Shown here in pieces: positions 1-6,733 of a stretch of DNA of 9,037 bases (positions are counted from its first letter, which is position 1; each line of letters begins with the position of its first letter). Under the pieces are notes generated by a model. That model saw only the letters and a list, made by a program, of their open reading frames with translations, was not told the origin of the DNA and searched no databases. Source of the stretch: Fibrobacteraceae bacterium (GTDB lineage: Bacteria > Fibrobacterota > Fibrobacteria > Fibrobacterales > Fibrobacteraceae); NCBI GenBank assembly GCA_021443045.1, contig JABUUT010000059.1:1-9037 (forward strand), written 5' to 3'. The translations under genes and the position numbers were made by a program.

Positions 1-215
1 GCCTCACCGATTTTAAATTCAAGTCCATGAAGAAATGAAAGGGTATCAATCCTTTTACTCAAGAAACAATCCAATCAATAAAAGCCCTAACATTTTTAAG
101 GACTACCTCTAATTGTAGATTGCCTACGTTAAATCATGAACTTCTTCCGCACATAAAAATGGTCAACATGTGCAATCTCTCTTTAGTGTTAAAAATCATA
201 AAGTTGCGAGAAATA

Positions 216-244
216 TTGACAATCTGACTTTAAAAGGGTATATT
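216..244 (+). promoter_or_regulatory. Predicted sigma70-type promoter for the protease operon
   Basis: A perfect -35 box TTGACA (216-221) is followed by a 17-base spacer and the -10 box TATATT (239-244), one mismatch from TATAAT. This predicts a transcript start near 251 and a 5' leader of about 60 bases before the ATG at 313. Box identity and spacing are seen directly; activity is inferred. The -10 region runs on as TATATTTTGAC, close to the Bacteroidota -7 element TAnnTTTG. Confidence 0.65.
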
Positions 245-264
245 TTGACCAACCTAAAATGTTC

Positions 265-285
265 GCTAGTCACACTAGCTGCTAG
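265..285. repeat. Three alternating GCTAG/CTAGC half-sites in the 5' leader
   Basis: GCTAG (265-269), CTAGC (275-279) and GCTAG (281-285) lie in the predicted leader just after the promoter. The first two can pair as a 5-base stem with a 5-base loop; the second and third form an inverted repeat around one base. They could be an operator or alternative small hairpins in the mRNA. Stems this short also arise by chance in AT-rich DNA. Confidence 0.3.
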
Positions 286-312
286 AAACCGCCCATCAAC
301 AGATTATACCTT

Positions 313-3300
313 ATGAATGAATGCAAATATAAACTAACTTTATTTATCATTCTTGTCTTAAGTGCAGCAATCTCATGGGCATCCACAACACCAGTTATTC
401 AATTGTTGAGTGAGCGTCACCGCACAGAATGGAATTGGGTAGAATATCGCATAGCATTGAAAAACACCTCGAATGAGCCCCTTGAAAACCCAAGAATCCG
501 TTATTTTGCAGAAAATCCAAGAATCCAACACTGCAAAGCTAATCCAAATAATGTAAGTTGCGTTGGAGCTGGATTGAAGGTCATTGATTCAACCCTAAGA
601 GTCGTTGTGGATAACTTTTCTACTGTAGATTCCGTCAATCCTCAATTTTATTACGGTCCAAATTACTCCGTCGTTTCCTTAAAATTTTTTGGAATAATTC
701 CTGCACACGGAGAATCAACTATAAACTTCCGAATCATGAAGGAAGACTATTCAGCATGGGATTGTTCTCAGGACTACTCATTCCAAACAAACGTGGGCGT
801 TCAAGAACCTCACTACAAAATGGCAGTCTATGATTCTGAAGGCCGCATTCTTTGGGGAAGCGATCCTTTTGCCTTGCAGCATGATTCTAATAATATTTAT
901 TGGCAGGATCGCTTAGGAACATCAGTTATTTCACAGTATAATGGACTTGATTCGGCAAAACATTTTAAAGGGCGATTCTGGTTACTTAAGGGAAGTCCCT
1001 TTAGTATCAAAGAAAGACAGGCTTTAGATAGCGTTGGGGTAAAACTCCTTGAAACAACACGTTATCAAAATAAGGGTTTGCATCTGCTAAAAGCCGTGGT
1101 TTCCGTTTCTAAAAAAACTTTGAGCGCAATACTAAATAACTTTTACAACGCACTTGACGTCAATGACACCTCCGCTCTGAAATTGGACATTTCATCAGAA
1201 GACCTTTATAATGAAAAAAAAATTTGTATTAACAAAGACTCTTGCCCATCTGTTGTGAGTGAGCGAAGCGACTTTAATCTAGTTGTTGAATGTTGGCCAG
1301 ATGTACAACTATTTGCTTGTAAGAACATCATCCATGGTTGTGGAGGAGATAGTACATATATTGACCGAAGCATAATTTTGACCAAAATACCAAAAAAATC
1401 AATTCAATGTTTAGAAACTAACGTTAACGTGAAAGCAATCCATCTTAATCGACAACATCCGGTGACACTGGACAATAGTCGTGAAACAATAAATATATCA
1501 CCTCTTCAAAATGATCCAATCTGGCAAAAAGCTCTACAAGTTGCAGAAATATCAACAAATTGGTTAAACGGAGCAAATTACACTGGAGAGGGAATTGTCG
1601 TCGGAGTTTATGATACTGGGATAGATTTTTCTCATCCAGGATTTAATGAAAAACAGCTAAATGGGAACAACAGAGAAAGAAAAGACTTCGGCTATGATAA
1701 TGGTCAATCTATTACAAGTTCTCATGGAACACACGTTGCAGGCATTATCGGAGGTAATGGACAAGGTTCTTCGTTGCATAAATATCGAGGAATCGCCCCC
1801 AAAGTCCTTTTTCAATCGGGAGGATCCAGTTTCGATAACCAACGAGGTCACGTAACCAACCACTCTCACATAAGCCATGAAGAAATTCGGGAAGAAGAAT
1901 ACGAAGGTGAAGATACAAAGGCAAGATATATATGCTATTATGGAGAAAAAAGCAGAAAAATAGACCATAACATCTTCTATAACTGGAAATTGAGTACAGA
2001 TAAAGGAGATTTAACCACCAAAGCAGTTGTTGTCGCTGCTGCTAACAATGGCTTAATAGCGCAATATGGATCCTCTAAAGGGTTCCACTCTATATTAGTA
2101 GACGCAAAGAACCCAATAACTGTTGGAGCTCTTGATGATTTAACTTTAAGAGGATCATCTAGTTTAGGTCCTACCTGGGATGGACGAATTAAACCAGACA
2201 TAATGGCTCCAGGAACAGAAATTATATCCAGCGTTCCATACGCACTTGAAAACAATTATTATATAAAAAAATCAGGAACATCAATGGCAGCACCCCATGT
2301 TTCGGGTATCATAGCCTTAATGTACCAAGCGTTTCAAAAACAAACAAAAAAGCCATTAGACCTTTATTCGATGCGCAACTCAACCGTAAAAGCTTTGTTA
2401 ATTCATTCTGCAATTGATATGATCGGAGTCGGGCCTTCAGAAAATCCAGATTTAAGCCTCAAGGTTCCAACAGAAACCCCTTTTGCAAAAGGACCCGATT
2501 TCGCTACAGGATGGGGCAGAGTTGACGCTAAAGCCACTTTGAATTTGATAATCGATTACAATGTTGAAAAAAATATTTTTGCAAAATTCCGAGAATTCGC
2601 CATACATAACAAAGTACAAAAACGTTGGACAATAACTGTTCCTAGCGGACAAAAACATTTACGTACGACACTAGTCTGGGATGACGCTCCCGGTAATCCT
2701 AATAAAAACCTTTATATGGAAACAAAGCTCATTAACGATTTAGATCTCTACTTGGTATCACCTTCAGGAAAGATACACTATCCATGGAGAATAGACCCCC
2801 TACCAACACAAAATATTGATAGAGAAGGAAACGATATATTAAACAACAATCTAAATGCAAGAAAATACGGTTTAGAGAGAATAACTTACGACGACGCAAC
2901 CAAACAAGCAAACCGGTTTTGTCCTTCAATCTACAAACTTTCAGACAATTGTTTTGATCGCTTAAACAATGTAGAAGTTGTCGATGTGGACAATCCAGAG
3001 ACTGGTGTATGGCAGGTAGTCGCGAAAGGATACAGAGTGGAAACCGGCAACAGTGCCTATGGTACAGCACAAATCGCATCTATTGTTTGTGATTTACCAT
3101 TAACAGAACCAACATCTAATGGAAATCATCCATATCAAGCAAATATGCAGACAACTGAAATTCTTGATTTAGGTGATTTCCTTGAACATTACGTGACGTT
3201 TGGTCCAGAAACGTCTCTTGGTGAAGGCGACCACATCTATCTCTACGACGGGTGGGGGCATTTAATCGGAGATTTTACTGGAAATTCCTTGGCAAACCAA

Positions 3301-3450
3301 CGAATTCTTGTTAAAACAAGATTCCTGCAAATCGTTCTAGATAGCGATAATGATCAGAATCAAGGGTGGGGATATACAATAAGCAAAATAGAAAACATTC
3401 CTTATGGCATCTTACAGGTTTTATTTTCCCCATATAAGGAGGTGAACTAA
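313..3450 (+). CDS. Secreted subtilisin-like (S8) serine protease with N-terminal CBM3-like module and C-terminal CUB-like domain
   Basis: The protein is 1045 residues. A signal peptide covers 1 to about 23 (hydrophobic 8-20, likely cut in SWA-ST). Residues 25-185 resemble CBM3. About 205-400 look like a pro-region with six Cys (305, 311, 327, 336, 343, 366). The catalytic domain spans about 410-740: Asp434 in YDTGID, His471 in HGTHVAG, oxyanion Asn578 in AAANNG and Ser657 in GTSMAAPH. A triad spacing of 37 and 186 residues fits KP43-type S8A proteases as I recall them. About 770-930 forms the beta-sandwich usual after such domains (LVWDDAPG, NDLDLYLVSPSG), and about 945-1030 is CUB-like (YLYDG, GDFTG, GWGY). 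All catalytic residues are present, so an active extracellular endopeptidase is expected; its substrate is unknown. ATG 313 is chosen because it gives the signal peptide. No Shine-Dalgarno site precedes it, unlike the next two genes. The gene is AT-rich compared with region B. Confidence 0.93.
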   Translation: MNECKYKLTLFIILVLSAAISWASTTPVIQLLSERHRTEWNWVEYRIALKNTSNEPLENPRIRYFAENPRIQHCKANPNNVSCVGAGLKVIDSTLRVVVDNFSTVDSVNPQFYYGPNYSVVSLKFFGIIPAHGESTINFRIMKEDYSAWDCSQDYSFQTNVGVQEPHYKMAVYDSEGRILWGSDPFALQHDSNNIYWQDRLGTSVISQYNGLDSAKHFKGRFWLLKGSPFSIKERQALDSVGVKLLETTRYQNKGLHLLKAVVSVSKKTLSAILNNFYNALDVNDTSALKLDISSEDLYNEKKICINKDSCPSVVSERSDFNLVVECWPDVQLFACKNIIHGCGGDSTYIDRSIILTKIPKKSIQCLETNVNVKAIHLNRQHPVTLDNSRETINISPLQNDPIWQKALQVAEISTNWLNGANYTGEGIVVGVYDTGIDFSHPGFNEKQLNGNNRERKDFGYDNGQSITSSHGTHVAGIIGGNGQGSSLHKYRGIAPKVLFQSGGSSFDNQRGHVTNHSHISHEEIREEEYEGEDTKARYICYYGEKSRKIDHNIFYNWKLSTDKGDLTTKAVVVAAANNGLIAQYGSSKGFHSILVDAKNPITVGALDDLTLRGSSSLGPTWDGRIKPDIMAPGTEIISSVPYALENNYYIKKSGTSMAAPHVSGIIALMYQAFQKQTKKPLDLYSMRNSTVKALLIHSAIDMIGVGPSENPDLSLKVPTETPFAKGPDFATGWGRVDAKATLNLIIDYNVEKNIFAKFREFAIHNKVQKRWTITVPSGQKHLRTTLVWDDAPGNPNKNLYMETKLINDLDLYLVSPSGKIHYPWRIDPLPTQNIDREGNDILNNNLNARKYGLERITYDDATKQANRFCPSIYKLSDNCFDRLNNVEVVDVDNPETGVWQVVAKGYRVETGNSAYGTAQIASIVCDLPLTEPTSNGNHPYQANMQTTEILDLGDFLEHYVTFGPETSLGEGDHIYLYDGWGHLIGDFTGNSLANQRILVKTRFLQIVLDSDNDQNQGWGYTISKIENIPYGILQVLFSPYKEVN
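385..867 (+). other. CBM3-like module within the protease (residues about 25-185)
   Basis: Three blocks match family 3 carbohydrate-binding modules in order and spacing. An early strand pair, ALKNTS...RIRYF (48-65), matches the CBM3 VTNTGS...LRYYY. INFRIMKEDY...QDYSF (137-157) matches QGRFAKNDW...NDYSF. A final strand, GRILWGSDP (177-185), matches GVLVWGKEP. Against CipA CBM3a as I recall it, Arg112 corresponds to Arg140 and Trp118 to Tyr146, with Trp149 close by. The CBM3a Asp56-His57 pair (WCDH) is not recognisable. The fold call is fairly strong; crystalline-cellulose binding is uncertain because part of the planar binding strip is changed. The alignment was made by eye from remembered family sequences. 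Confidence 0.7.
3436..3444 (+). promoter_or_regulatory. Strong Shine-Dalgarno site (AAGGAGGTG) for the second secreted gene
   Basis: AAGGAGGTG lies inside the last codons of the protease gene, 7 bases before the ATG at 3452. It is an almost full complement to the 16S rRNA 3' end. It fixes the start of the 283-residue gene and indicates that its translation follows that of the protease, whose stop codon is one base upstream of the ATG. Confidence 0.85.
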
Positions 3451-3451
3451 A

Positions 3452-4303
3452 ATGAAATTTTCATTTATTTTATCCGTTTTACTTTTTAGGACAATTGTAT
3501 TTTCAAGTGCATGGGAAGCAAATTTGGAACAATGTCAAGACTTTGGTGGTTTTTGGTTTCCGGGGCATCCCTTAGCAGAAAAAAGCGAACCCTGGATAAA
3601 GCCATTCCCGAATGGTGGATCCCTTGAAGATTTTGGTGAAACGGGAATGTCATTCAATTATGATATGCCAGGTTGGTCATGTTCTCCTTCCCTAGAAGAA
3701 GAATGTATTGCTGTTGAGAATACATTTAACATTAGAATTACTCAACCAGTCACTAGAAGCGACTTGGAAGATTCTATATTCTTTTTTTTCAAATGCGAAT
3801 TTGATTCCCTGGGAAATAAAGTAAGTGAAAAAAATTTTTCTTTAGAAAATCTTGCAATTGAGAATTTTAAGCAAGCAAAAAATAACAACATGAATTATTT
3901 CACCATTGATTCTACAATTTTTTCATTGAATGACTTTTGCTACGAGATATGCAATTATAGAACAGGCGTTTTTTTCATTTATAAAAAATACTCTAATAAA
4001 TTCGAGTACAATGCTTTATGCAACATATCCCTAAAAGATTTTTCATACAAAATTCAGTGTGAATTTCAAGACGATGGTTCATTAAATTTCAACAAAATCC
4101 CCGATGCAAATTCAATTCCGGATAATTTCTGCTCAACTTACACTAGCTTGAAAATACAATCCAAAAAAAAACTAAAAACAAATATTTTAAACCAGGGTGT
4201 TTATTATAAGATCAATGGCGCACTCCTCATTAAAGGTTCGTCTAACATAATCATAAACAACAAGCAACCAAAGCTGCAACTAAAAAGGAGACCACTAAAA
4301 TGA
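3452..4303 (+). CDS. Secreted Cys-containing protein of unknown function (283 residues)
   Basis: I do not recognise this family. Residues 1-20 are a signal peptide (likely cut after SSA at 18-20), with an odd Arg13 inside the hydrophobic core. The mature protein has nine Cys, beginning at C28, C77 and C85, which suggests disulfides outside the cytoplasm. The first 60 mature residues are rich in aromatics, Gly and Pro (GGFWFPGHP, PFPNGG). The tail is very basic (LQLKRRPLK) after a YYKINGALL segment that could be a sorting or attachment tail, but nothing proves that. The gene starts one base after the protease stop and overlaps the next gene by ATGA at 4300-4303. Its strong Shine-Dalgarno site and codon use like its neighbours support a real gene. 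T8 (3782-3789) and A9 (4163-4171) runs lie inside the frame. A role as inhibitor, chaperone or substrate of the protease is only inferred from position. Confidence 0.8.
   Translation: MKFSFILSVLLFRTIVFSSAWEANLEQCQDFGGFWFPGHPLAEKSEPWIKPFPNGGSLEDFGETGMSFNYDMPGWSCSPSLEEECIAVENTFNIRITQPVTRSDLEDSIFFFFKCEFDSLGNKVSEKNFSLENLAIENFKQAKNNNMNYFTIDSTIFSLNDFCYEICNYRTGVFFIYKKYSNKFEYNALCNISLKDFSYKIQCEFQDDGSLNFNKIPDANSIPDNFCSTYTSLKIQSKKKLKTNILNQGVYYKINGALLIKGSSNIIINNKQPKLQLKRRPLK
4283..4290 (+). promoter_or_regulatory. Shine-Dalgarno site (AAAAGGAG) for the third secreted gene
   Basis: AAAAGGAG ends 9 bases before the ATG at 4300 and lies in the 3' end of the preceding gene. With the ATGA stop/start overlap it supports translational coupling and fixes the start of the 149-residue protein. 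Confidence 0.75.
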
Positions 4304-4749
4304 AAGGATTAATTCTAGCACTCCTCACCAGCGTAGCAATGTCTTTTGCTGCGGAACAGTGTAATGACGGAACGAAAAATATGCAGATTCCACTGGGGTC
4401 TTGTTACAATGATGGCTATGTTTGTCAAATTTCTTCAGAAGCTTCGGGAGCAGTCCGTTTTTACTTAGGCAAAACATCAAATTGCCAAACTTTTGAAACA
4501 ACTAATTTCACAACATACCCCTATAGAGATGACGGAACTTTAAATACGACAATCCCAGAGAACACGTTAAGGCCACTCATCGTCGAAGACCCCATGGAAA
4601 ATGTCGGAGCATTAGGCGTTGCAGTAAACACAGCTTTTATCATTAATGCGTTCAACGAAAAGCTGAAAGTTCGAATAATTTACCATCGTTCAGGAAACAT
4701 CGCCGACATAAATAGTGTTAGATTACAAGGAATAACAGAAATTCCTTAA
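4300..4749 (+). CDS. Small secreted Cys-containing protein of unknown function (149 residues)
   Basis: I do not recognise this family. A clean signal peptide covers residues 1 to about 18 (Lys2, hydrophobic 4-17, cut near SFAA-EQ). The mature protein of about 130 residues has four Cys, all near its N-terminus (C21, C35, C42, C62), which could form two disulfides. The rest alternates hydrophobic and polar residues (VRFYLG, AFIINAF, LKVRIIYH) and looks like a small beta-sandwich. There is no lipobox and no membrane segment after the signal peptide. It overlaps the previous gene by four bases and is the last gene of the AT-rich operon. Being made together with a large secreted protease, it could be an inhibitor, an accessory subunit or a secreted factor; the sequence does not choose among these. 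Confidence 0.8.
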   Translation: MKGLILALLTSVAMSFAAEQCNDGTKNMQIPLGSCYNDGYVCQISSEASGAVRFYLGKTSNCQTFETTNFTTYPYRDDGTLNTTIPENTLRPLIVEDPMENVGALGVAVNTAFIINAFNEKLKVRIIYHRSGNIADINSVRLQGITEIP

Positions 4750-4782
4750 TTTTGGCTATGTTTTCGTAATATTGCATAAAAG

Positions 4783-4828
4783 CGGAAATATATAATTTTC
4801 CGAAAGTTCGCAACATTTCGTTTTTTTT
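4783..4828 (+). terminator. Possible weak rho-independent terminator after the protease operon
   Basis: A stem CGGAAA (4783-4788) / TTTCCG (4797-4802) with an 8-base loop is followed by a second possible stem CGAAA (4801-4805) / TTTCG (4816-4820) that runs directly into T8 (4821-4828). The two stems share two bases and are alternatives. Both are short and AT-rich, so termination may be partial. The position, 34 bases after the stop codon and before the shift in base composition, supports the call. Confidence 0.4.
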
Positions 4829-4868
4829 AACTAAAATATTCTTTGCCCATCAAAATCAGGGTTCGGTT

Positions 4869-4897
4869 TCAACATAAGCACCCCAAAATTCTATATT
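4869..4897 (+). promoter_or_regulatory. Candidate promoter for the aminotransferase-LicD operon
   Basis: TATATT (4892-4897) is the -10 candidate, with TCAACA (4869-4874, four of six matches to TTGACA) 17 bases upstream. The -10 continues as TATATTTG (4892-4899), an exact match to the Bacteroidota -7 consensus TAnnTTTG. No good -33 TTG is seen at the expected distance. A leader of about 38 bases would precede the ATG at 4942. Confidence 0.4.
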
Positions 4898-4941
4898 TGA
4901 CGAATAAGTTAGGGACAGTCTCCAAAAAAGGATAAAAAAAA

Positions 4942-5973
4942 ATGAATTACTTGGACAGAAATGAATTCAATTTCGAACCGTCTGAAAAAGTACTTGATGC
5001 CGTAAAGAATTTCGACCCTGCGCAACTCTGTTTTTACACCCGCATCTACGACGAGGGCAAGAAGAGCATCGTTTCCGTGAAGTTGAGCGAAATCTACAAC
5101 GTTCCCGAAGAACAGGTGTTGCTGGGCTATGGTGGTGAGGACATTCTGAAGAATGCAGTCCACTACTACCTCATGAAGGGAGACAACAAGACCATCATGA
5201 TTCCTGAATTTTCGTGGTGGTACTACAACCGCATCGCCGGTGAATGTGGCGGTTCCTTTGAAATGTACCCTCTTTACGAAAAGGAAGATACGTTCGCCTA
5301 CAACGTAGAAGAAGTCATTGCATTAACCAACAAGATTCATCCTCGCATGCTTCTTTTGGCATCCCCGAATAATCCTACCGGCAACAGCCTTTCTTCGGAG
5401 GAAATCAGCCGCATCATGGAAAACATTCCTGACGACACCATGGTGCTCATTGACGAGGCATACGCGTCCTTCATCACGACCGACACGGCCTACATCGCAC
5501 CGCTCGTAGAAAAGTATTCCAACCTGATTATTTCCCGCACCCTTTCCAAATTCTTCGGTTTGCCTGGACTGCGTATGGGCTTTGGCTTCATGGGCAAGGG
5601 TCACGATGCATTCCTTAGCTATGCAAACAAGTACCTTGGCTACAACCGCTTTAGCGAAGCGGTCGCCATGGCCGCACTGGATAGCGAAGACTACTACCGC
5701 CATGTTGCAGACGAAATGGAATGGGACCGCCAGCTCTTCAAAAAGGAACTGGGAAACCTCCCCGGTTTCAAGGTGTACAAGAGTGTCGCAAACTTTATCC
5801 TCATCAAGTACCCGACCCGCATCAAGGAAGCCCTGCAAAAAGCTTTGGCAGAGCAAAACTACAAGATAAAGTTCATGACAGACAAGGGGCTTGAAGATTG
5901 CCTGCGCATCACGCTGGGTCGCCGTGAACAGATTCAAGTTGTTGTTGACTCCATCAAGAGTTGCGCCCTATGA
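4942..5973 (+). CDS. HisC-like PLP-dependent aminotransferase (fold type I, class I/II)
   Basis: The 343 residues match the usual HisC length. Motifs seen are GGEDIL (where HisC has GSDEL), SPNNPTG (141-147), LIDEAY with Asp171 (pyridine N contact) and Tyr174, Lys203 in SRTLSKFFG (Schiff-base lysine), Arg211 in GLRMGFG (phosphate contact) and Arg322 in LRITLG (substrate acid or phosphate). All key residues are present, so it should be an active cytoplasmic transaminase or, as in CobD-type relatives, a decarboxylase. No other histidine gene is nearby. The next gene, a LicC-like cytidylyltransferase, overlaps its stop by four bases. In Campylobacter capsule loci, HisC/CobD-like enzymes make serinol phosphate or ethanolamine phosphate for CDP activation, so an amino-alcohol phosphate product is my preferred inference. 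A Shine-Dalgarno AAGGA (4928-4932) lies 9 bases before the ATG, followed by an A9 run that reaches into the start codon. Confidence 0.9.
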   Translation: MNYLDRNEFNFEPSEKVLDAVKNFDPAQLCFYTRIYDEGKKSIVSVKLSEIYNVPEEQVLLGYGGEDILKNAVHYYLMKGDNKTIMIPEFSWWYYNRIAGECGGSFEMYPLYEKEDTFAYNVEEVIALTNKIHPRMLLLASPNNPTGNSLSSEEISRIMENIPDDTMVLIDEAYASFITTDTAYIAPLVEKYSNLIISRTLSKFFGLPGLRMGFGFMGKGHDAFLSYANKYLGYNRFSEAVAMAALDSEDYYRHVADEMEWDRQLFKKELGNLPGFKVYKSVANFILIKYPTRIKEALQKALAEQNYKIKFMTDKGLEDCLRITLGRREQIQVVVDSIKSCAL

Positions 5974-6698
5974 AAGCAGTGATTCTCGCCGCAGGCATGG
6001 CCTCACGCCTTCGCCCTCTCACAAATAACACGCCCAAGTGCCTTTTGGACGTAAAGGGACATTCCCTCCTGGAGCGCTCCATGAATGCTCTCATTGGCTG
6101 CGGCATTCGTGATTTCGTCATCGTCACCGGTTACCTGCATCAGATGATCGAGGACTTCGTAGGAAGCCATTACAAAAATTCCATAAACGTCGATTTCATC
6201 CACAACGACATGTTCGATTCCACCAACAACATCTATTCCCTGTGGCTAGCACGCAAGGCTATCGACGGCGAAGAATTTCTGCTGCTGGATAGCGATTTAC
6301 TGTACGATCCGCAGATTGCCAAGATGGTCCTGGACAACAGCGCAGAAAACGTGCTGACCCTCATTCGCCACGAGCTAGGCGAAGAAGAAATGAAGGTCGT
6401 GGTTGATAGCCAAGGCAAAATTACGGAAATCAACAAGACCTGCGACCCCAAGGTTGCCGCCGGCGAAAGCCTTGGAATAGAAAAATTCGGAAAAAGCTAT
6501 TCCTCCGCCCTGTTCAAGGAACTAAAAAAAATGATGGACCAAGAACACCTTGAAAACAAGTATTACGAACTTGCTTTTGAACGGATGATTCCTCAGGGAC
6601 ACACGTTTACCGTTGTGGACGCCTCGGATTATTTCTCCTGTGAACTGGATACCGTAGAGGACTTCGAAAACGCAAAGTCCACAATTCCGCTGGAATAA
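5970..6698 (+). CDS. LicC-like nucleotidyltransferase (probable CTP:phospho-amino-alcohol cytidylyltransferase)
   Basis: The protein is 242 residues from the ATG at 5970; LicC is about 230. The N-terminus carries the NTP-binding signature LAAGMASRLRPLT...PKCLL (6-26), with Arg13 and Lys23 as nucleotide contacts. DSTNNIYSLWLA (83-94) is typical of the LicC/PntC branch, and LLLDSDLLY (104-112) supplies the metal-binding Asp107 and Asp109. The C-terminal segment CELDTVEDFENA is also typical of the branch. The expected reaction is CTP plus a phosphorylated small alcohol (phosphocholine, phosphoethanolamine, aminoethylphosphonate or similar) giving the CDP derivative and pyrophosphate. The substrate cannot be read from sequence. 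An in-frame TTG at 5961 would add three residues, but the ATG is in ATGA overlap with the aminotransferase stop and has AAGAG (5956-5960) at good distance. No LicA-like kinase or LicB-like transporter is in the window, which argues for a substrate made in the cell rather than imported choline. Confidence 0.87.
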   Translation: MKAVILAAGMASRLRPLTNNTPKCLLDVKGHSLLERSMNALIGCGIRDFVIVTGYLHQMIEDFVGSHYKNSINVDFIHNDMFDSTNNIYSLWLARKAIDGEEFLLLDSDLLYDPQIAKMVLDNSAENVLTLIRHELGEEEMKVVVDSQGKITEINKTCDPKVAAGESLGIEKFGKSYSSALFKELKKMMDQEHLENKYYELAFERMIPQGHTFTVVDASDYFSCELDTVEDFENAKSTIPLE

Positions 6699-6733
6699 TT
6701 GAACCATTAAAATATATTTGAAGGAAGCCTACC

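Larger units (their letters stand above)
1..312. other. AT-rich intergenic leader upstream of the protease gene
   Basis: No convincing gene is visible on either strand. Reading frame 3 is open from base 3 to a TGA at 36-38 and could be the last residues of an upstream + strand gene (ending KSMKK), but twelve codons prove nothing. The stretch carries the promoter at 216-244 and a cluster of CTAG-containing half-sites at 265-285. I saw no tRNA-like cloverleaf, no transposon end and no array of repeats. Confidence 0.6.

Noticed and set aside
113..127. Inverted repeat GTAG/CTAC around 115-127 as a regulatory hairpin
   Set aside because: The stem is four bases, expected often by chance in this AT-rich leader, and not tied to a promoter or gene start.
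1661..1855. Second + strand frame inside the protease catalytic domain, considered as a sign of a frameshift
   Set aside because: The main frame keeps His471, NHSH, Asn578 and Ser657 with normal spacing, so there is no break to repair.
3452..4749. The two orphan secreted genes as lipoproteins or a toxin-immunity pair
   Set aside because: Neither signal peptide ends in a lipobox Cys. Both products are exported and neither shows a known toxin or immunity motif.
5323..5937. Long open frame (204 codons) on the - strand
   Set aside because: It lies entirely opposite the aminotransferase gene, whose motifs are conserved. The antisense product has no recognisable domain and no start signal, so it is a by-product of the codon use of the real gene.
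5961..5969. TTG start three codons ahead of the cytidylyltransferase ATG
   Set aside because: The ATG at 5970 forms the ATGA overlap, has AAGAG at proper distance, and begins directly with the conserved MKAVILAAG.
4942..5973. Calling this gene hisC for histidine synthesis
   Set aside because: No other histidine gene is nearby and the direct neighbour is a LicC-like enzyme. Fold and motifs support only the wider HisC-like class.
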